Positions 1-8,284 of a stretch of DNA of 11,964 nt are shown piece after piece. Below the pieces are notes generated by a model. That model was not told where the DNA came from. It ran no database searches and saw only the letters and a program-made list of their open reading frames with translations. Source of the stretch: Candidatus Kuenenia stuttgartensis (lineage in GTDB: Bacteria; Planctomycetota; UBA1135; UBA2386). Position numbers and translations under genes: made by a program. The DNA lies in contig CAMAUH010000072.1 in assembly GCA_945861365.1 (NCBI GenBank), forward strand, positions 1-11,964, in the 5' to 3' direction. How positions within the stretch are numbered: the stretch's first letter is position 1; each line of letters opens with the position of its first letter.

Positions 1-8
1 TGCGCGGC

Positions 9-27
9 GAGCGCCGCGGTGGCGCTC
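9..27 (-). terminator. GC hairpin at the end of the cytochrome pair
   Basis: GAGCGCC (9-15) and GGCGCTC (21-27) are perfect 7-base arms around a 5-base loop. The hairpin begins inside the stop codon of the mono-haem cytochrome gene. There is no T-tract after it on the minus strand, so it is at best a weak or Rho-assisted terminator. In DNA this GC-rich such a hairpin can also occur by chance. Confidence 0.3.
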
Positions 28-607
28 AGCGGCCGGACTGCGGCGGCTGCGGTTCCGGCACCTTGTTGCGGATCGCCGGCACCGACTGCAGGTAGGTGAA
101 CACCGCCCGCATGTCGTCGTCGGTCAGCTGGCCGATCAGCGGCCACGGCATCGGCGGCAGGATCTGGCGACCGCGGCCCTGATGGCGGCCAGTGCGCAGC
201 GCCTGCGTGAACTCCTCGAGCGTCCACGCGCCGAGGCCCGTCTCGCGGTCCGGGGTCAGGTTGGCGGTGTAGCTGATGCCCCACGGGCCGGCCCACGCGG
301 TGTTCGTCGCGCCGGCGGCCACTGGCCACGCTTCGCTGATGGCGGGCGGTGCGGGCAGCGTCAGGTCGGCCGGGTGACCCGACAGCATGCGCTTCATGTC
401 AGGGCCAGGGCCGTTCTGCGTCATCGTCCAGGGCGTGTGGCAGTCGTTGCAGCTCATCACGGTGACGAGGTACTTGCCGCGCTCGACCAGCTTGTCGTTG
501 CCGTTGCCGGTGGGCGCGTCCTTCGGCAGCAGCGTCGAGCTGGCCAGGATGCCGACCGCGAGCAGCGCGCCGGCGATGAGGAGCATTCGGTTCGTCTTCA
601 TGTTCAT
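26..607 (-). CDS. Membrane-anchored mono-haem cytochrome c
   Basis: This encodes a c-type cytochrome of 193 residues, expected to carry electrons on the periplasmic side of the membrane. Residues 8-26 form one hydrophobic segment after a short basic N-terminus, an uncleaved anchor or a signal peptide. The haem-binding CNDCH lies at residues 53-57. The run NLTPDRETGLGAWTLEEF (about 116-133) followed by LPPMPWP, with Met153 as the likely axial ligand, is typical of the small cytochromes that serve nicotinate- or alcohol-dehydrogenase-type enzymes. The ATG at 607 overlaps the stop of the upstream di-haem gene as ATGA, implying translational coupling. An AAGGA at 611-615 is only 3 bases from this ATG but 9 bases from an in-frame ATG at 601, so either may be used. 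The longer open frame up to 685 is rejected because it overlaps coding sequence and has a poor N-terminus. Its redox partner enzyme is not visible. Confidence 0.88.
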   Translation of the reverse strand: MNMKTNRMLLIAGALLAVGILASSTLLPKDAPTGNGNDKLVERGKYLVTVMSCNDCHTPWTMTQNGPGPDMKRMLSGHPADLTLPAPPAISEAWPVAAGATNTAWAGPWGISYTANLTPDRETGLGAWTLEEFTQALRTGRHQGRGRQILPPMPWPLIGQLTDDDMRAVFTYLQSVPAIRNKVPEPQPPQSGR

Positions 608-1734
608 CGTTCCTTCGGTTGTGGGTTCGATCGCGCTGCCTCGCCGGCCAAGGCGGCCGGGGTGGGCGCGAGATCGTGGATCCATTGCGTGAGCAGGGCC
701 TGCGCCGTGCGATCCGCCAGATGGCGGCCGAACGGCGGCATCTGCGTCAGTGCGTCGGTGGCGCGCAGGCGCAGCGCGACGACGGAGTGCTCCGGGTCAC
801 CCGGCGCGATGCGGAGGGTCGCGGCACCGCGCGTGAACTGGCTCGCGACGCCGACCGTGCTCACGATCGCCGGAGTCGGCGCCGGTGCGCCGAGCGGCTG
901 GTCGAAGCGCAGCCCGAGGCGCGCCAACGGACCGGTCGCGTTGTGGCAGCTGCTGCAGTTGCCGTGCAGGTAGCCGAGCGCTGCGCGTTCGGTCGCGTTC
1001 GCCGCGGCGATGCGCGGTGGGTTGCGCAGCCAGTGGGCATCGATGCCGGCCAGCAGGCCGCGGGCGGCCAGCGAACGCAGGTCGACATCGCTCGCGCGCG
1101 CGGCGGTCGCGTGCGGCGCGTTCGGATCTCGATCCGGCGACAACTGCAGCGCACTGAAGCCGAGCACGGGCGAGCGGCCGCCTTCGTGGCACAGACGGCA
1201 GTCGACGATGCCGGGCACATCGTGCCGTTGCCCATCCGTCGTCGCGCAGACGCCGCGCACGCCGCGGTCGGGCGCCAGCACGGCGTCGTTCGCGTCGCCG
1301 TTCCACACGTAGGTCGCGTAGAGCCAGCTGCCGTCGGCCCGCTTCGCCATGAAGCGCGTCTCGACCGCGCGCTCGAACGCGAACTCCTTCCACAGCCGCG
1401 TGCCGATCGGGAAGCACCACAGGTCGACGTCGCTGGCATCGATTGCGGTGCCCGGCGGCAGCGCGATCCATCGCTGCTTGGCGGCGCCGTCGGTCCACAG
1501 CGGATACTGCGGCGAGAACGTCAGCACGTCGGCGGCCACCGTGCGGCGCGCGAAGTCCGCATACAGGCCGGTGTCGGCGAGGCGCGCCGGCGCGGTCTCG
1601 ATCGTCGCCGCCGCCGGCCGCGGTGCGCTGGTCGCCACACGTTCGCGCGCACACGCAGCGAGCGCCGAAACCACGACGATGGCGATCGTCCGGTAGCGGT
1701 GGCGAGCAGGCAGCAGAGGGTTCGTGGGAAGCAC
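604..1734 (-). CDS. Di-haem c-type cytochrome lipoprotein, HNE_0200/SO2930-like family
   Basis: This is a 376-residue exported protein with two haem-c sites, CRLCH at 179-183 and CSSCH at 260-264. Met332 in TQMPPFG is a candidate axial ligand. The N-terminus is basic, then hydrophobic (residues 17-27), then LAAC with Cys28, a good lipobox, so it is probably a lipid-anchored periplasmic or outer-membrane protein. The stretches SPQYPLWTDGAAKQRWIALP, FPIGTRLWKEF, ETRFMAKRADGSWLYATYVW and PVLGFSALQLSPD match what I recall of the family defined as HNE_0200 (TIGR03806), whose function is unknown but presumably electron transfer. The start is a GTG at 1734, chosen because it gives the complete lipoprotein signal; no strong Shine-Dalgarno is visible. 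The downstream mono-haem cytochrome overlaps by four bases, so the two are one operon. In other bacteria this family often neighbours a beta-helix-repeat protein; none lies in this window. Confidence 0.88.
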   Translation of the reverse strand: MLPTNPLLPARHRYRTIAIVVVSALAACARERVATSAPRPAAATIETAPARLADTGLYADFARRTVAADVLTFSPQYPLWTDGAAKQRWIALPPGTAIDASDVDLWCFPIGTRLWKEFAFERAVETRFMAKRADGSWLYATYVWNGDANDAVLAPDRGVRGVCATTDGQRHDVPGIVDCRLCHEGGRSPVLGFSALQLSPDRDPNAPHATAARASDVDLRSLAARGLLAGIDAHWLRNPPRIAAANATERAALGYLHGNCSSCHNATGPLARLGLRFDQPLGAPAPTPAIVSTVGVASQFTRGAATLRIAPGDPEHSVVALRLRATDALTQMPPFGRHLADRTAQALLTQWIHDLAPTPAALAGEAARSNPQPKER

Positions 1735-1750
1735 GGCGGAGGCTCTCGGT

Positions 1751-1767
1751 CGGCTGCGTCGCAGCCG
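1751..1767. promoter_or_regulatory. Perfect 17-base palindrome upstream of the cytochrome operon
   Basis: CGGCTGCG and CGCAGCCG are perfect 8-base arms around one central base. The element sits 16 bases upstream of the GTG start of the di-haem lipoprotein gene. Its symmetry and position fit either an operator for a dimeric repressor or a small hairpin in the mRNA leader (CGGCTG stem with a five-base loop). Nothing in the sequence identifies a regulator. Confidence 0.35.
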
Positions 1768-1923
1768 TTCCCCCTCAGCAGGATCCGCACGCGCCGAACG
1801 TCACACCGATTTCCCACGGCACGCACGCCCCGGCGCCAAGTCGCGGCGACAAGGCGGGATGCGAGAACCACCATCCATCCCCAAAGCGAAGCGGAACGTC
1901 CCCCGCGTCATCGCCGTTGAGCC

Positions 1924-1943
1924 GCGCCCGCAGCAGCGGGCGT
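1924..1943 (-). terminator. GC hairpin downstream of the acyltransferase gene
   Basis: CGCCCGC (1925-1931) and GCGGGCG (1936-1942) form a perfect 7-base stem with loop AGCA, plus one G-T pair outside. It lies 44 bases after the stop of the FabD-like gene on the minus strand and ahead of the cytochrome operon. No T-tract follows. The rest of the 252-base gap (1735-1986) shows no convincing gene on either strand. Confidence 0.35.
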
Positions 1944-1986
1944 CGGCTCCAACGCAGGCGGCCCCGGCCCTACCGATTCGCGGCCC

Positions 1987-2994
1987 CTAGTCGGTGACGA
2001 TGAGGCCCGAAGCGAACAGTGCCGCCTTGTCGTGCAGGCCGCGCCAGCCCTCGGCGAGCACCGTGTGCCCGACCGGTGCGCGCAGCGACGAACCCGGCCC
2101 CGCGCACAGCAGCACGTCGGGCTGGAACTCGCGCATCGCGGTGCGCACGCAGGCGGTGAAGTCGAACGTCTCGGTGACCTGCGCGTGCGTCGTGTAGTGC
2201 CACAGTTCGCGCGGGTCGGCTGACCACGGCGAGTGCACGTTGCCGAAGCCATCGATCAGGTGGCAGCGCGGCATGCCGACCGGCAGGTCCGCCAGCGTCG
2301 TCGCCGCCTGCTCCGACACGCCGGCGCACAGCTTCGTGTGGAACGGACCGTGGCCGGCGAGGCGGAACGGGAAGTCGCGCTCGCCGATCTTCACCTTCGG
2401 CAGCCGCGTCAGCAGCTCGGTCACCGCGGCCTCGGTGCCGGCCAGCACCGCGTGGCCGCCGAGATGGATGCTGTAGTCGCAGTAGGTGTCGGCGCCGCGA
2501 TCACGCAGCGCCTGCACGACGGCGGCGGTCGCCACGTGCAGTTCGAGGTTGCGCTGCCAGTCCTCGCCGACGTTCGTCATCAGCACCTGGCCGCCGCTCG
2601 CCTGCTGCTGCAGTGCTGCCATCGTCGCGACCAGCCGCCAGCCCGAATGCGCATCGAGCGCCCCGCTGGCCGGCAGCGCCGAGTACCAGCCCAGCGAGTT
2701 GCCGGCGACCGCGACGATGTCGTAGCGCTCGCGCAGCAGCTCGGCGTGCGCCATGGTGCCGAAGTAGATCAGCTCGGCCGCGTTCTCGCCGGCGAGGTGC
2801 AGGCCGGGGCGGAACTTCTCGGCGCCGTCGATCTCGGTCAGCGTCGGGCGCCCCTGCGAGCGGCGCCACTCGTCGCACGCGGCGAGGGCATCGGCGATCG
2901 GGCCTGGCTGCACGGTGCGCGCGAGGTAGCCGAGTTCGTCCTTCGTGTAGGAACCGCGACCGGGACAGAACAGGACGGCAGTGGGCTTGGTCAC
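1987..2994 (-). CDS. FabD-like acyltransferase with altered substrate-binding site
   Basis: This 335-residue cytoplasmic protein belongs to the malonyl-CoA:ACP transacylase fold. Visible landmarks are CPGRGSY (10-16, in place of FPGQGSQ), GNSLGWYSAL with nucleophile Ser100 (in place of GHSLGEYSAL), HGPFHT with the likely catalytic His219, and AGPGSSLRAP near 298-307. By eye, the segment WRLVATMAALQQQA (119-132) aligns with VRLVEMRGKFMQEA of E. coli FabD, placing Met125 where FabD has the Arg that binds the malonyl carboxylate. That suggests an acyl group without a free carboxylate, or a hydrolase or editing role; standard FabD activity is doubtful. The start is GTG at 2994: an in-frame TAG lies 36 bases upstream at 3028-3030 with no other start between. 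No Shine-Dalgarno is visible. There are no fatty-acid or polyketide genes nearby, so the acyl carrier partner is unknown. Confidence 0.8.
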   Translation of the reverse strand: MTKPTAVLFCPGRGSYTKDELGYLARTVQPGPIADALAACDEWRRSQGRPTLTEIDGAEKFRPGLHLAGENAAELIYFGTMAHAELLRERYDIVAVAGNSLGWYSALPASGALDAHSGWRLVATMAALQQQASGGQVLMTNVGEDWQRNLELHVATAAVVQALRDRGADTYCDYSIHLGGHAVLAGTEAAVTELLTRLPKVKIGERDFPFRLAGHGPFHTKLCAGVSEQAATTLADLPVGMPRCHLIDGFGNVHSPWSADPRELWHYTTHAQVTETFDFTACVRTAMREFQPDVLLCAGPGSSLRAPVGHTVLAEGWRGLHDKAALFASGLIVTD

Positions 2995-3005
2995 GACGCG
3001 GCGGA

Positions 3006-3030
3006 GGGCGAAGAGGGGCGGCGGATCCTA
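3006..3030 (-). promoter_or_regulatory. Conserved upstream element, copy 1 (putative -10 plus leader)
   Basis: On the minus strand this reads TAGGATCCGCCG followed by CCCCTCTTCGCCC, ending 11 bases before the GTG of the acyltransferase gene. It matches a second copy at 6359-6382 except for a single-base length difference. TAGGAT could act as a -10 hexamer, which would put transcription initiation in the C-rich part and give a short, Shine-Dalgarno-free leader. No convincing -35 is seen. The TAG is also the in-frame stop that bounds the gene upstream. Confidence 0.5.
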
Positions 3031-3072
3031 GCGAGTGCCTGCGCCGCGGCCATGCGCCGATGGCGGTGGCGG

Positions 3073-3891
3073 CTACTTGCGCTTGCGGATCTCGGCGAGG
3101 ACGGCGGCGGCGCCAGCCCCCCGTTCGCCGCCTTCCCGCACGTAGCCCTCGAGCTTGTCCTCCATCGACAGGCCCATCGGCGAGAGCCGGTCGGTCGGGC
3201 AGCCGCGTTGGACCAGCAGCAACGCCGCCGGCCAGTTGTCGCACGCCGTGGCGCTCCACACGCCACCTTTGCCGTCGCGGCTGCGCGCCGTCGCATCGGC
3301 GCCTCGCTCGAGCAGCAACTTCAGCACGCCGAGGTCCACGGATCGGGCGGTGGCAGAGAACCAGCACGGCTCGCCGAACAGGCCGCGCTTGTTCGGATCG
3401 GCGCCGCGCTCGAGCAGCAGCTGCAGCGGCTCCATGCCGGCATGGCGCGTGGCGTAGATCGCCAGCACCAGCGGCATCTGCTCACCGGCCTCGTTCGGAT
3501 CGGCGCCGTCCGCCAGCAGCTGGCGCACGGTCGCCAGCTGCAGCGGATCCTTCTCCAGGTCGCGCAGGGCGCGCGTCAGCTTCGTCTCGCCCTGGATGCC
3601 GCCGGGGGTCGGGCGCGCGGTGAACTCCGCCAGCACGCGGCCGGCGACCAGCATCACGACCGGCGCACTGACGATCGCGAGCGCCAGCAGCCGCAGCGTC
3701 GGCGACGGCGCGCGCAGGTGCAGCAGCACGGCCCCGGCCAGCAGGGTGCCCGGCAGCACCAGCAGCGCGAACGCGACCGCCAGCGGCGACGACCTGCTCG
3801 AACCCGCGGCGGCGAGGCCGAGCACGAACCACAGCCCGATGGCGGCGGCGTCGAGCGCGACGAACGACCAGAACAGCGCCTTCAGCAACAT
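3073..3891 (-). CDS. Three-TM membrane protein with C-terminal ankyrin repeats
   Basis: This 272-residue protein has three hydrophobic segments, at about residues 7-29, 36-59 and 67-88, and a soluble C-terminal half made of ankyrin-type repeats. The repeats are recognisable by LLADGADPN (125-133), LLLERGADPN (158-167), LLLERGADAT (192-201) and a degenerate last unit around 212-235. The repeats probably lie on one side of the inner membrane and bind a protein partner, which is not identifiable. The protein ends in a basic tail (EIRKRK). The ATG at 3891 is chosen because it starts directly before the first TM segment; the frame is open back to 4167, but that extension overlaps the E1 gene end and is arginine/cysteine-rich shadow sequence. 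The next gene downstream starts 78 bases after its stop behind its own putative promoter, so an operon is not required. Function unknown. Confidence 0.8.
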   Translation of the reverse strand: MLLKALFWSFVALDAAAIGLWFVLGLAAAGSSRSSPLAVAFALLVLPGTLLAGAVLLHLRAPSPTLRLLALAIVSAPVVMLVAGRVLAEFTARPTPGGIQGETKLTRALRDLEKDPLQLATVRQLLADGADPNEAGEQMPLVLAIYATRHAGMEPLQLLLERGADPNKRGLFGEPCWFSATARSVDLGVLKLLLERGADATARSRDGKGGVWSATACDNWPAALLLVQRGCPTDRLSPMGLSMEDKLEGYVREGGERGAGAAAVLAEIRKRK

Positions 3892-4051
3892 GGCGCATCG
3901 GTCATCCGGAGCGCGGGCTGGGTGTGGCGCTGGGGTGCGGAATCCTCCGCGTTCCGGTTCGGGCCGCGCCAGGTTGTCCTCCATCCCGAGGCAACCCGGG
4001 CCAGGGTTCCGCGGAGTCGAGGACACGTTGTCCCACGTGCCCGGCGCTCGC
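3892..4051. other. Intergenic region between E1 fusion and ankyrin gene
   Basis: These 160 bases hold no credible gene. Three short inverted repeats are present: GCGGA/TCCGC (3937-3950), AACCC/GGGTT (3993-4008) and GGACA/TGTCC (4021-4033), all five-base stems without T-tracts. The last two may help end transcription of the E1 gene. On the minus strand 3932-3948 reads GGAGGATTCCGCACCCC, a weaker relative of the TAGGATCC-type element found before two other genes, and may include the promoter of the ankyrin gene, 40 bases from its ATG. Confidence 0.35.
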
Positions 4052-6334
<2,283 letters not shown>

Positions 6335-6358
6335 GCAGTGCGGTGCGGGCGGGGAGCG

Positions 6359-6382
6359 GGGCGAAGAGGGGCGCGGATCCTA
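6359..6382 (-). promoter_or_regulatory. Conserved upstream element, copy 2 (putative -10 plus leader)
   Basis: On the minus strand this reads TAGGATCCGCG followed by CCCCTCTTCGCCC, ending 24 bases before the ATG of the E1 fusion gene. It is the partner of the element at 3006-3030, with one fewer base in the middle. A -10 role for TAGGAT with a short C-rich leader is the simplest reading; no clear -35 is visible. Confidence 0.5.
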
Positions 6383-6511
6383 CGGAGCCGCGTCCCGACC
6401 AGCGACCGTCGGTGTCGGCGCGCTGCCTTGGGAGCGACGGGTCAGGCGATGCTCATCACCAGAAACGTGACAAACCACGGAACCCGAACGCGAGCTAGCT
6501 TCTCTAACGGT

Positions 6512-6532
6512 GACCGACCAAGCGGGTCGGTT
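6512..6532 (+). promoter_or_regulatory. Leader hairpin before the secreted-protein gene
   Basis: ACCGACC (6513-6519) and GGTCGGT (6525-6531) are perfect 7-base arms with loop AAGCG and one extra G-T pair. The hairpin ends about 40 bases before the ATG at 6573. A perfect 8-base palindrome AGCTAGCT (6493-6500) lies just upstream and may overlap the promoter. It could be a 5' mRNA stem that stabilises the transcript, or an operator. The remainder of the divergent region 6335-6572 shows no credible gene. Confidence 0.3.
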
Positions 6533-6572
6533 CTGTACGTCCCCACCCCTCGTCCATCCTCCGAAAGCACCC

Positions 6573-8150
6573 ATGCGACTGTTCTCGTTCCTTGCCGCCG
6601 CCCTGGTCGCCACCGTGGCCACGGCCCAGGTCACCATCCCGGCCCACGTCTCCGTCTACAACGGCTACACCCGCGGCTACAACTTCACCGCCCAGACGGC
6701 CTTCAACATCGTGCAGCTCGAGCTGCCGACGGTCTCCCAACAGATCGGTGACACCGCGGGCTTCCTGGTCCGCGTCAACGGCAACGTCGCGCTGCGCAGC
6801 GTCGGCAATGTTGGCCCGACCCTGACGACGAGCATCCCGGTCATCCCGGGCGACGTCGTCGACGTCATGGGCAACTGGTCGCCCGCGGCCCCCGGCACCT
6901 TCACCGCGCACAACTCGTATGGCAGTGCGACCGCCGGCATGGGCGCGGCGCCCTACGCCACCACGATCCTCGGCGTGCCGCACACGCTGAACCGCTGCGG
7001 CTGGCAGAACGACATCGCCAACCCGGCGTGGTCGAACGCCACGGGCTACCTGGCGCCGGTTGCCGGCCAGATCGGCCGCGTGCTGATGTACGTCAGCGGT
7101 GGCTCGGGCACCGTGCTCGGCACCAACACCAGCATCGGTGCTGGCTGCTACCGCAAGTTCAGCTCGTTCTACGAGAGCTTCGCCTCGGCCGGGGCCTTCG
7201 ACCTGTCGAACACCGCGTTCACGATGACCGCCACTGGCGGCAGCTACATCGCGCTGCCGATCGGCGCCTTCCTGCCGGTCGGTTCGGTCCAGGCGAGCCC
7301 GACGGTGCTGGCCCTGACGGATGACTCCGAGGCCACGCAGGCCTTCACGGTCGGCACCTTCCCCGGCTGGACCGGTGTGACGGTGTGCTCGAACGGCTAC
7401 GTGTCGAAGGCCGTCGGCAACGGCACCGGCTTCGCGCCGGCGCCCGCGACGTTCCTGGCCGGTTCGCAGGACTGGTTCTCGGCTGGCTGGCACGACTTCA
7501 ACCCGGCGGCTGCGGGCAGCGGCACGGTCAAGTTCGAGGAGAGCGCCAGCGTGATCTCGATCACGTGGGACGGTGTCTACGACTTCGCCGGCACGACCGC
7601 GGCGAACGCGAACACGATGCAGGTGCAGCTCTACCCGAACGGTGACGTCGTCTATGCCTACGGCACGATGTCGACGCTCGGTGGCACCGGCTTCCTGACC
7701 GGCTACTCGCCGGGCGGCGTCAACCTGGATCCGGGCAGCATCGACCTGTCGGCTTCGCTGCCGGCCGCTGTGATCACCCAGGCGCCGGAGCAGGATGCGC
7801 TCGGCTTGGTTGGCAACACCCGTCCGATCATCAATGCGTCGTGGGACTTCAACACGACCAACATCCCGGCCACCTCGGTGATCGGCGTCGAGATCCTGGG
7901 TCTGTCGGACCCGGGCTTCAACGACCTGTTCTTCATCGGCATGCCCGGCTGCGGTCTGCGCGCCAACCTGGACTACGTCAACGCGTTCCTGGTTGCCGGC
8001 TCGAGCCACTCCTGGAGCCTCGCGCTGCCGAACAACGCGGCGCTGCTGAACCTGCACATCTTCGCCACGTCGGCGGTGCTCGCGCCGACCGCCAACGCGT
8101 TCGGCTGGGTCACCAGCAACGGCATCGACGGCAGCATCGGCGACTACTGA
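6573..8150 (+). CDS. Secreted modular beta-rich protein, planctomycete-type C-terminal domain
   Basis: This 525-residue exported protein has a clear Sec signal (residues 1-18, cut after ATA before Gln19). Three regions follow. Residues 19-175 are a Thr/Asn/Gly-rich beta-type region. Residues about 190-385 begin with GAGCYRKFSSFYESF and FDLSNTAF and continue into a part resembling nidogen-like domains (VCSNGYVS 271-278, DWFSAGWHDFNP 300-311, ISITWDGVYDF 329-338, VQLYPNGDVVYAYG 351-364). Residues about 408-525 form a C-terminal module with PGCGLRANLDYV (458-469), SWSLALPN (480-487) and a terminal SNGIDGSIGDY, of a type I associate with many exported Planctomycetota proteins. Cysteines are few and there is no LPxTG or PEP-CTERM ending. 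The ATG at 6573 is chosen because it starts the signal peptide; GAAAG 5 bases upstream is only a weak ribosome site. It is a single-gene unit between a divergent promoter region and a strong terminator, and codon use looks like that of an abundant protein. Role unknown; surface structure or adhesion is a guess. Confidence 0.85.
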   Translation: MRLFSFLAAALVATVATAQVTIPAHVSVYNGYTRGYNFTAQTAFNIVQLELPTVSQQIGDTAGFLVRVNGNVALRSVGNVGPTLTTSIPVIPGDVVDVMGNWSPAAPGTFTAHNSYGSATAGMGAAPYATTILGVPHTLNRCGWQNDIANPAWSNATGYLAPVAGQIGRVLMYVSGGSGTVLGTNTSIGAGCYRKFSSFYESFASAGAFDLSNTAFTMTATGGSYIALPIGAFLPVGSVQASPTVLALTDDSEATQAFTVGTFPGWTGVTVCSNGYVSKAVGNGTGFAPAPATFLAGSQDWFSAGWHDFNPAAAGSGTVKFEESASVISITWDGVYDFAGTTAANANTMQVQLYPNGDVVYAYGTMSTLGGTGFLTGYSPGGVNLDPGSIDLSASLPAAVITQAPEQDALGLVGNTRPIINASWDFNTTNIPATSVIGVEILGLSDPGFNDLFFIGMPGCGLRANLDYVNAFLVAGSSHSWSLALPNNAALLNLHIFATSAVLAPTANAFGWVTSNGIDGSIGDY

Positions 8151-8170
8151 TCGCGGACTGTTGAGTCGAC

Positions 8171-8213
8171 TGACGACGGCCGCATCACCCGATGGGTGGT
8201 GCGGCCGTCGTCG
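8171..8213 (+). terminator. Long hairpin terminator after the secreted-protein gene
   Basis: The arms 8172-8190 and 8194-8212 pair over 19 bases with a single G-T pair and a three-base GAT loop, with a further T-G pair outside. The hairpin starts 21 bases after the stop codon. The tail is only GTTTC, so the T-tract is poor, but the stem is long and GC-rich enough to be convincing. It separates the secreted-protein gene from the next plus-strand unit, whose promoter must lie in 8214-8284. Confidence 0.8.
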
Positions 8214-8284
8214 TTTCGGGGACACCGCCGCGCGCGTGCGATCGCGCGATTGCGGCTCGTGGCCGCCACCTGGATGCTGCGCGC

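Noticed and set aside
619..1920. A 433-codon plus-strand open frame opposite the di-haem cytochrome
   Set aside because: No motif, Arg-rich, and antisense to a gene with two CxxCH sites and a lipobox.
7726..7731. Repeated GGATCC sites across the window (for example 679, 1779, 3545, 4193, 7726, 8340)
   Set aside because: Isolated six-base matches inside genes are common and lack the flanking bases of the shared upstream element; they are not copies of it.
6504..8225. A 573-codon minus-strand open frame opposite the secreted-protein gene
   Set aside because: It is Arg/Asp/Val-rich and runs through the strong terminator hairpin and the leader; the plus-strand reading has a signal peptide and coherent domains.
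8241..8250. Perfect palindrome ATCGCGCGAT before the unknown exported protein
   Set aside because: It lies in a run of alternating C and G where such palindromes are expected by chance; position alone is not enough to call an operator.
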